37,013 bases of DNA from Cyclobacteriaceae bacterium (GTDB taxonomy: Bacteria; Bacteroidota; Bacteroidia; Cytophagales; Cyclobacteriaceae): assembly GCA_025455015.1 (NCBI GenBank), contig JALONI010000022.1, positions 1-37,013 of the forward strand. Direction: 5' to 3'. This document shows, piece by piece, positions 31,927 through 37,013 of the stretch; within the stretch, counting starts at the first letter, position 1, and each line of letters begins with the position of its first letter. Under the pieces are notes generated by a model that saw only the letters and a program-made list of their open reading frames with translations, was not told the origin of the DNA and made no database searches. A program made the translations under genes and the position numbers.

Positions 31927-32841
31927 TCATTTCCGGTTGTCGTGCCCCTCCACCATGCTCAGGTACGAGTGGTAGCGGCTGGCGGCAATCCGCTTCTCGC
32001 CCACCGCGCGCAGCACTGCGCAGCCGGGTTCGTGTTTGTGTAAGCACCGGGCCCCAAACTTGCAGTCCAGTCGCAGGTTGCGCATTTCAGGAAAGTAGTC
32101 AGACAGTTCCTCGGGTGTCATGTTTACCAAGCCCCACTCTTTCACCCCGGGCGTGTCAATGATCTTCGTGTGTGCGTCCAGGTCAAACATTTCGGCAAAG
32201 GTGGTGGTGTGGATGCCCTTGTTGGAAAAAGAAGAGATATCGCCTACGGTCTGCCGGATGTGAGGCGACAAGCGGTTGAGCAGGCTGGACTTACCCACGC
32301 CTGAATGGCCCGCGATCAGTGTGGTGTGGTTGGCCAGGCAGGCGCGCAGAGCGTCCAGGTCGTCCTTGAGGGCGGTCATCAAAAAAGTACGGGCACCGAG
32401 TGCTTCGTAGAGTGCCATCCACGCTTGCACCTCCTTTTGCTCGGCTTCGTCCAACAGGTCTTTTTTATTGAACACGAGCACTTGTGGAATGCGGTACGCC
32501 TCCGCGGAAACCAAAAAACGGTCGATAAAACCGAGCGAAGTTCGCGGTTGCTGGAAGGTGGCCACCAGCAGGGCTTGCGTTACATTGGCGGCCAGTACAT
32601 GGCTGTGCCCTGTTTTTTTTACCGACTGCCGCAGCATGTGGTTCTCGCGCGGCAAGATATCCGAAATGACCGCCTCGTTGTTTTCGAGCGTAAACTCTAC
32701 TCGGTCACCCACGGCCACCGGATTGGTCTCTTTGGATCCTTCCAGGCGGAGGCGGCCCCGCACCCGGGCGGGATAGCGCACGCCTGCGTCATCGGCCACA
32801 TCGTACCATGAACCCGTGGATTTGTAAACGAGCCCTTTCAT
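31927..32841 (-). CDS. rsgA: Ribosome small-subunit GTPase RsgA (YjeQ)
   Basis: 304 residues from ATG 32841: OB-fold domain at the N-terminus (about 1-70), a circularly permuted GTPase with G4 NKKD (125-128) before G1 GHSGVGKSS (178-186) and G3 DTPG (229-232), and a C-terminal zinc site C260-x5-C266-x-H268-x5-C274. It acts in the late steps of 30S subunit assembly. The frame runs on to 32919, but the extra 26 residues are unlike the family start MKGLV. Its ATG overlaps the stop of waaA as ATGA, so translation is coupled. Confidence 0.95.
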   Translation of the reverse strand: MKGLVYKSTGSWYDVADDAGVRYPARVRGRLRLEGSKETNPVAVGDRVEFTLENNEAVISDILPRENHMLRQSVKKTGHSHVLAANVTQALLVATFQQPRTSLGFIDRFLVSAEAYRIPQVLVFNKKDLLDEAEQKEVQAWMALYEALGARTFLMTALKDDLDALRACLANHTTLIAGHSGVGKSSLLNRLSPHIRQTVGDISSFSNKGIHTTTFAEMFDLDAHTKIIDTPGVKEWGLVNMTPEELSDYFPEMRNLRLDCKFGARCLHKHEPGCAVLRAVGEKRIAASRYHSYLSMVEGHDNRK

Positions 32842-34058
32842 AGCCGTGTGCGCAGGTACGTCATGATTTTTTCGGTAGCGCCCGTATTTTCGCTCACATA
32901 GGTTTTGGTTACCTCGCACGCACGCAGGAAGTTTTCGGGCACGTTCACGTTTTCATATTTCTCCTTCAGTTCTGTATCGCTGCCTACGTCAAAGGCACCA
33001 CCGCGCATCAGCAAGTCATGCGCTTCCTGAAACTTGCGGTAGTTCTTATTACCAAAAAAGATGGGCATCCCGTAGCAGGCGGCTTCCAGGATGTTGTGCA
33101 GGCCTTTGCCAAACGCCCCGCCCACAAAGGCAAACTCGCCATAGCGATACAGCCGCGAAAGCAGGCCAATGGAGTCGATGAGCAAAACGGAGGTATCGGG
33201 CGGTATCGTGTTTTGGGAAAGCCGTACGGTCTTCCGCTGGATACCCGTTTCGATGTGCGCCAGCATCGCTTCGTCAATTTCGTGTGGGGCGATGATGAAT
33301 TTCAAGTTTTTCTCTTCGTTGATAAACGGAAACAAGATGTCCAAGTCCTCGCGCCAGCAACTGCCGATCACAAACACTTTGTCATCGGCTTTGAACCGCT
33401 CGGCCTGTTCGATAGGTGTGGCCTGCTGCGCCAACGTGCTCACGCGGTCAAAACGCGTATCGCCCGAAAGGGACACATTTTGGATGCCGATCGCTTGCAA
33501 CAGCGTGCGCGAGCGTTCGTTCTGTACAAAAAAATGCGTTATGCCTCGCAGCACGGCCCGCTGGCTGCCTCCGTACCACGTAAAATAAACCTGTCCTTCG
33601 CGGAAAATACTGGAAATGGAGATCACGGGGATGTGGTGTGCGTGTGCCTGCGCGATGGCATTTTTCCAAAACTCGTATTTGATAAAGATGGCCAACATCG
33701 GTTTGGTGATTTGAACAAATGTGCGCATGTGTGAGGGGTAGTCCCACGGCAGGTAGAAAACGTAATCCGCTCCCGCGTAGGTTTTACGCAGCTCATAGCC
33801 CGAGGGCGAGTAAAAAGTAAGCAGGATTTTGAGGGACGGAAACTCGCGCTTGAGTTGTTCCATCACCGGGCGTCCCTGCTCAAATTCGCCCAGCGAGGCG
33901 GCATGAAACCAGACCACGCGGCCGGTCTCGTCCCGAAAGGCCTCCTGCACGCGCGCCAAAAGTTTTTTGCGGCCGTTTACAAATAGGCGGGCTTTGGTAT
34001 GAAAGGATGCAGCCAGCGTGAGCAGCCCTTGATAAAGGAACATAAAAAACCAATACAT
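32838..34058 (-). CDS. waaA: 3-deoxy-D-manno-octulosonic acid (Kdo) transferase
   Basis: 406 residues with an N-terminal membrane anchor (FMFLYQGLLTLAASFH), a GT-B fold, the conserved VWFHAASLGEFEQGRP with the catalytic Glu, and the C-terminal motif GAFGKGLHNILEAACYG with the following PIFFGNKNYRKFQEA. It adds Kdo to lipid A, the first step of the LPS core, at the inner face of the inner membrane. Family members are about 400-430 residues, so the length is normal. It is transcribed leftward and coupled to rsgA, and divergent from the DUF6588 gene. Confidence 0.93.
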   Translation of the reverse strand: MYWFFMFLYQGLLTLAASFHTKARLFVNGRKKLLARVQEAFRDETGRVVWFHAASLGEFEQGRPVMEQLKREFPSLKILLTFYSPSGYELRKTYAGADYVFYLPWDYPSHMRTFVQITKPMLAIFIKYEFWKNAIAQAHAHHIPVISISSIFREGQVYFTWYGGSQRAVLRGITHFFVQNERSRTLLQAIGIQNVSLSGDTRFDRVSTLAQQATPIEQAERFKADDKVFVIGSCWREDLDILFPFINEEKNLKFIIAPHEIDEAMLAHIETGIQRKTVRLSQNTIPPDTSVLLIDSIGLLSRLYRYGEFAFVGGAFGKGLHNILEAACYGMPIFFGNKNYRKFQEAHDLLMRGGAFDVGSDTELKEKYENVNVPENFLRACEVTKTYVSENTGATEKIMTYLRTRL

Positions 34059-34086
34059 GTGTCGGACAGAACGTGGGAGCGCTGGA

Positions 34087-34116
34087 TTTGAAGTTGTAAA
34101 TTTTCACTTATTTTTG
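34087..34116 (+). promoter_or_regulatory. Promoter of the DUF6588 gene (TTTG-N18-TATTTTTG)
   Basis: TTTG (34087-34090), 18 bases, TATTTTTG (34109-34116) match the Bacteroidota promoter closely. The ATG follows 17 nt after the -7 box. Confidence 0.6.
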
Positions 34117-34133
34117 AGATAAACCTCAACCGC

Positions 34134-35150
34134 ATGACGAAGAAAATACCGACTCTTTTTTGCCTTTTTTTCGCCAGTTTGGCGTATGCGCAAAATGACC
34201 TCAACCAACTTATTAAAGGCAGCGTGCAGGATGCCAACCGCCTGGTGGATGGCTACGCAAGCCCCATGTTGAAAGCCTTTGGCTACGGCCTCAACCAAGG
34301 GTGGTACAACACCGCCAAAAATCACAAGCCGCTGGGTGTGGATTTGACGGTCTCCGTCTCTGCCGTGTACATTCCCGGAGAAGCCCTGTCGTACACGGTT
34401 AACAATAACGATCTGCAAGAAGTGCGCCTGATCAATAATGGCACGGCCTCGGTGTCGCCTACGGGCTCAGCGGCCGTTCCTTCTATTTTCGGTGACAATG
34501 TGACGCCTCGGTACGAAGTGGAGGGGACGGGTGCGCAGTTTGATGGTGCCCCCGGCTTGGACCTGAAAGATGAAATCGGTATACAGGCCATGCCCGTGCC
34601 CGTGGCGAATCTTGGGATCGGGCTTCCGAAAGGCTTTGAAGTGAAGTTCCGCTTTGTACCCAAGATATCGATTGGCAACGATGGGGAGTTTGACCTTTTT
34701 GGCGTGGGCGTTATGCACGATGTGAAACAATACATTCCGGGCATTAAGAATTTGCCGTTTGATCTGGCCGGATTTGTGGGGTACACACGCATGAATTTCA
34801 ACGTGGATTTGGATGCCGTAAACGGAGAAAACCAACGGGCCGAGTTTTCGTCTTCCGCCACGACCATCCAGGCGTTAATCTCCAAGAAGATTGCCGTGCT
34901 GACGGTATACGGTGGGCTGGGCTATAACATTGCCAATACCAAATTGGGCATGTTGGGCTATTACGATGTGGATGAAGACGGTGTTCGCGATCCGGGCGAA
35001 ACGGATCCAGTGAAGATCGAAGCGGCCTCCTCGGGACCACGCGCCACCGTGGGCATGCGCCTGAAGCTGGCGGTATTTACCTTTCATGGCGATTACACCT
35101 TGCAGAAATACAATACGCTCACGGTGGGATTTGGCATCAGCGTGCGGTAG
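34134..35150 (+). CDS. DUF6588 family outer-membrane-like protein
   Basis: 338 residues: signal peptide (MTKKIPTLFCLFFASLAYAQ), then the pattern DLNQLIKGSVQDANRLVDGYASPMLKAFGYGLNQGWYNTAK that marks the DUF6588 family of Bacteroidota, and beta strands to a C-terminal strand (YNTLTVGFGISVR) as in outer-membrane barrels. A DxDxDG-like loop, YYDVDEDGVRDPGE (about residue 281), may bind calcium. The function is unknown. It is followed by a strong terminator and preceded by its own promoter. Confidence 0.85.
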   Translation: MTKKIPTLFCLFFASLAYAQNDLNQLIKGSVQDANRLVDGYASPMLKAFGYGLNQGWYNTAKNHKPLGVDLTVSVSAVYIPGEALSYTVNNNDLQEVRLINNGTASVSPTGSAAVPSIFGDNVTPRYEVEGTGAQFDGAPGLDLKDEIGIQAMPVPVANLGIGLPKGFEVKFRFVPKISIGNDGEFDLFGVGVMHDVKQYIPGIKNLPFDLAGFVGYTRMNFNVDLDAVNGENQRAEFSSSATTIQALISKKIAVLTVYGGLGYNIANTKLGMLGYYDVDEDGVRDPGETDPVKIEAASSGPRATVGMRLKLAVFTFHGDYTLQKYNTLTVGFGISVR

Positions 35151-35178
35151 TTACCGACCGTTTGCAGATTGATAAAAG

Positions 35179-35204
35179 AACGGGAGGTGACTCCCGTTTT
35201 TTTT
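35179..35204 (+). terminator. Intrinsic terminator after the DUF6588 gene
   Basis: AACGGGAG (35179-35186) pairs with CTCCCGTT (35191-35198) around GTGA, followed by more T's up to 35204. Strong form. The 200 nt that follow (35205-35404) show no gene. Confidence 0.9.
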
Positions 35205-35404
35205 GGTGGTGACCTGTATTTGACGAAAAAAGGAGGCCTTGTGACGAGGCGCAGTTACCCCAGTCAGCGCGCGTTACAAACCATAGCCGTCAGGTTAAGG
35301 TGCACTTCCACAATTAGAGCGAGAAAAAAGGTCTCCCCCAGTTGGCGCGTTTGCAACGCGAGCATTAATTTCCTTCAGCGTCTCCTGCCTAGGGCTTACC
35401 ACCG

Positions 35405-36178
35405 CTACCTCCCCACATACGTAGCCTTCCGCTTCTCCACAAATGCTTTCATGCCTTCTTTCTGGTCTTCGCTGGCGAAGGTGAGGTAAAAGTTTCTGCG
35501 CTCGTAGGCGAGGCCTTCGTCCAGGTGCGTTTCAAACGAGCGGTTGATGGCCTCTTTCGCCAACTGCACGGCTATGGGCGATAGCTGTGCGATCTCCGCG
35601 GCCAGCTTGAACGTCTCGGGCAAGAGCATCTCCACCGGCACCACCTTGTTAACCAGCCCGTAAAAGTGAGCTTCTTCAGCCGCAAGGAAGCGGCCCGTGA
35701 GGATCAGCTCCATGCTCTTGGCCTTACCCAATGCGCGCGTGAGGCGCTGTGTGCCCCCCGCCCCGGGTATGGTGCCGATTTTTATTTCGGGCTGCCCAAA
35801 CCTGGCCGTCTCCGAGGCCATGATCATGTCGCACATCATCGCCAACTCACACCCTCCCCCCAGCGCAAAGCCCGACACAGCCGCAATGAGCGGTTTTTTG
35901 GTTTTCCGTATTTGATCCCACGTGCTAAACTGATCGATCACCAGCATGTCGATGGCGCTTTTGTCGGCCATCTGTTTGATGTCGGCCCCGGCCGCAAACG
36001 CCTGTTCGTTGCCGGTGAGGATGATGACCCGTACAGCCTCGTTTTTGTCGAGGGCCTGCAGCGCATCGCGCAGCTCTTCCATCAACTGTTTGTTGAGTGC
36101 GTTGAGTTCTTTGGGGCGGTTGAGTTCGATGAGGGCCACTGAGGGCTGTGCCTGTTCGGTTACTTTGATGAATTCCAT
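35405..36178 (-). CDS. Enoyl-CoA hydratase (crotonase family)
   Basis: 257 residues, the family's normal length. Oxyanion-hole segments AFAAGADIKQM (60-70) and GFALGGGC (103-110) are present, and both catalytic glutamates are in place: Glu111 in GGGCELAM and Glu131 in FGQPEIKIGTIPGAGG, spaced 20 residues apart as in the rat mitochondrial enzyme. It adds water to trans-2-enoyl-CoA in fatty-acid beta-oxidation. The gene stands alone; a terminator-like hairpin sits in its presumed leader (36208-36243). Confidence 0.9.
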   Translation of the reverse strand: MEFIKVTEQAQPSVALIELNRPKELNALNKQLMEELRDALQALDKNEAVRVIILTGNEQAFAAGADIKQMADKSAIDMLVIDQFSTWDQIRKTKKPLIAAVSGFALGGGCELAMMCDMIMASETARFGQPEIKIGTIPGAGGTQRLTRALGKAKSMELILTGRFLAAEEAHFYGLVNKVVPVEMLLPETFKLAAEIAQLSPIAVQLAKEAINRSFETHLDEGLAYERRNFYLTFASEDQKEGMKAFVEKRKATYVGR

Positions 36179-36207
36179 GAGACGTGAAGTAGTTGGTTCA
36201 AAACTAC

Positions 36208-36243
36208 AAAAAATAATAGCCCTCCACGTTTGGAGGGCTATTA
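36208..36243 (-). terminator. Terminator-like hairpin in the leader of the crotonase gene
   Basis: TAATAGCCCTCC (36214-36225) pairs perfectly with GGAGGGCTATTA (36232-36243) over 12 bp. On the minus strand it is followed by TTTTTT (36213-36208). It lies 30 nt before the crotonase ATG and in its direction, so it could act as an attenuator, or end a minus-strand transcript from the right. Confidence 0.6.
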
Positions 36244-36259
36244 CCTAACCAAAAGGCGT

Positions 36260-36276
36260 ACACTTTTGAAAAGTGT
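36260..36276. repeat. 17-bp palindrome between divergent genes
   Basis: ACACTTTT (36260-36267) and AAAAGTGT (36269-36276) form perfect 8-bp arms around one G. It lies between the crotonase and phosphatase genes, a good site for an operator; the binding protein is unknown. Confidence 0.45.
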
Positions 36277-36331
36277 GCTATGCAGGGGTAAATACTGCGT
36301 GCCGCCACTGCGGTAACCGCGCCCGGAGCTT

Positions 36332-36339
36332 TACTTTTG
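36332..36339 (+). promoter_or_regulatory. -7 element directly in front of the phosphatase start
   Basis: TACTTTTG (36332-36339) is a perfect TAnnTTTG box but ends only 4 nt before the ATG, so the mRNA would be leaderless. No TTG box is seen about 19 nt upstream. Confidence 0.45.
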
Positions 36340-36343
36340 TGGG

Positions 36344-36814
36344 ATGGAGAAGAAATCGGTTCTGTTTGTCTGTTTGGGCAATATTTGCCGCTCGCCCATG
36401 GCGGAGGCCATCTTTAAACACAAGGTTTCTGAACAGGGGTTGGACGGCTATTGGGAGGCGGATTCGTGCGGCACCAGCAACTACCACGTGGGCGATGACC
36501 CTGACCCGCGCACGATCCGCAATGCGCATAAAAACGGGGTGCCCATCCGCCACAAAGGGCGTCAATTGTCGCTGGCAGACTTGCAGAAGTTTGATTGGGT
36601 GATGGCGATGGATCGGTCCAATTATGATAATATCATGCGGCTGCCCGGGGCGGACGCCCATGCTTCGAAGGTTCGGTTGGTGCGGGCCTATGATCCGCTG
36701 GGGCCGGGGGAGGTACCCGATCCGTACGATGGCACGGAGGCCGACTTTCAACACGTGTTTGACATCCTGGATCGGACGCTCGATAATTTTTTGAAGCAGG
36801 AGGTGCAGCCATAG
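36344..36814 (+). CDS. Low-molecular-weight protein-tyrosine phosphatase
   Basis: 156 residues: P-loop with catalytic Cys10 and Arg16 in VCLGNICRSPMAEAIF (CX5R followed by Ser17), and the general acid Asp in VPDPYDG near residue 127. It removes phosphate from tyrosine; the non-polar surroundings of the P-loop match the LMW-PTP rather than the arsenate reductase branch. In bacteria such enzymes often control surface polysaccharide kinases; no kinase gene is nearby. The start is fixed by the -7 element placed just before it. Confidence 0.93.
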   Translation: MEKKSVLFVCLGNICRSPMAEAIFKHKVSEQGLDGYWEADSCGTSNYHVGDDPDPRTIRNAHKNGVPIRHKGRQLSLADLQKFDWVMAMDRSNYDNIMRLPGADAHASKVRLVRAYDPLGPGEVPDPYDGTEADFQHVFDILDRTLDNFLKQEVQP

Positions 36815-36870
36815 CCGCAGAATAATTTGGAGGGTAGGATTCTTTGCTTCGCTCCAAATGGGATACAATC

Positions 36871-36936
36871 CCGCTCCGTTAGGAGCGGAATATTGGTAGA
36901 AAATTCGTGCATAGTGTATTCTAATCCCGTAGGGAT
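36871..36936. repeat. Pair of REP-like palindromic repeats
   Basis: The first unit is CCGCTCC/GGAGCGG around GTTA (36871-36888) followed by an AATATTGGTAGAAA-type tail; the second is ATCCC/GGGAT around GTA (36924-36936) followed by a similar GAAATGTAAGGCAG tail. Short GC-rich palindromes with such tails are common repeats in Bacteroidota genomes. They lie after the phosphatase gene; the copy number in the genome cannot be seen here. Confidence 0.55.
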
Positions 36937-37013
36937 GAAATGTAAGGCAGCCCAAAGGTGTTGGATGGCAGCGGAGTTGCTCAATTTTGTCAGAAGCCTC
37001 TCGCAGATGTTTC

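Noticed and set aside
35205-35404. Possible small RNA or repeat in the gap before the crotonase gene
   Set aside because: Only a small GCGTT/AACGC hairpin is visible near 35346-35358, with no promoter or terminator pair.

Overview
The window looks like chromosomal DNA from a member of the Bacteroidota, probably order Cytophagales. Several things point that way: promoter-like TTG/TTTG...TAnnTTTG elements in front of several genes, few clear Shine-Dalgarno sequences, families typical of the phylum (DUF3078, DUF6588), an NtrC/NtrY-type pair next to a MacAB-like exporter, and LPS genes (waaA) showing an outer membrane. There are no rRNA, tRNA or CRISPR features that I can see.

Region A (1-12.1 kb, all on the minus strand, visibly more AT-rich than the rest) is a heavy-metal (copper-type) resistance island read as one operon: AraC-type regulator with an HMA-like metal domain -> HMA-MauE membrane protein -> His-rich small exported protein -> TolC-like outer membrane protein -> RND adaptor -> metal-binding lipoprotein -> an unlisted 39-residue membrane peptide -> HME-RND pump -> Cu+-type P1B ATPase -> HMA-CDF transporter. 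The last gene is cut off by an IS3-family element whose orfA start lies at the window edge. The ATPase would clear the cytoplasm, the tripartite RND pump the periplasm, and the lipoprotein and His-rich protein would bind metal outside the inner membrane.

Region B (12.1-13.0 kb) has no intact gene. It holds a decayed tyrosine-recombinase C-terminus with a 1-nt frameshift, a perfect-looking hairpin placed directly after its stop codon, and an attC-like imperfect palindrome. It marks the edge between the AT-rich island and the GC-richer chromosome and is the most likely scar of the island's arrival.

Region C (13.0-20.8 kb) is a regulated exporter: a minus-strand sigma54 response regulator and NtrY-like kinase, divergent from a plus-strand adaptor, ABC ATPase and FtsX-type permease. 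The divergent gap has a palindromic putative activator site and a near-consensus sigma54 promoter. A terminator and paired operator-like palindromes lie between the ATPase and the permease gene.

Region D (20.8-37.0 kb) is ordinary chromosome: a structured intergenic region with two DnaA-box-like sites, a small basic protein, a LysM lytic transglycosylase, a single-domain response regulator, DUF3078, GNAT, a HerA-like ATPase (DUF853), a DEDDy exonuclease, an NhaC antiporter, a DUF4442 - Mpo1-like - FemAB/GNAT-like - GT2 run, rsgA, waaA, DUF6588, an enoyl-CoA hydratase and a low-molecular-weight tyrosine phosphatase. The right end carries REP-like palindromes. I did not find a clearly new multi-gene system; the most interesting items are the recombinase scar with its hairpin, the hidden small membrane protein in the metal operon, and the control regions of the exporter.
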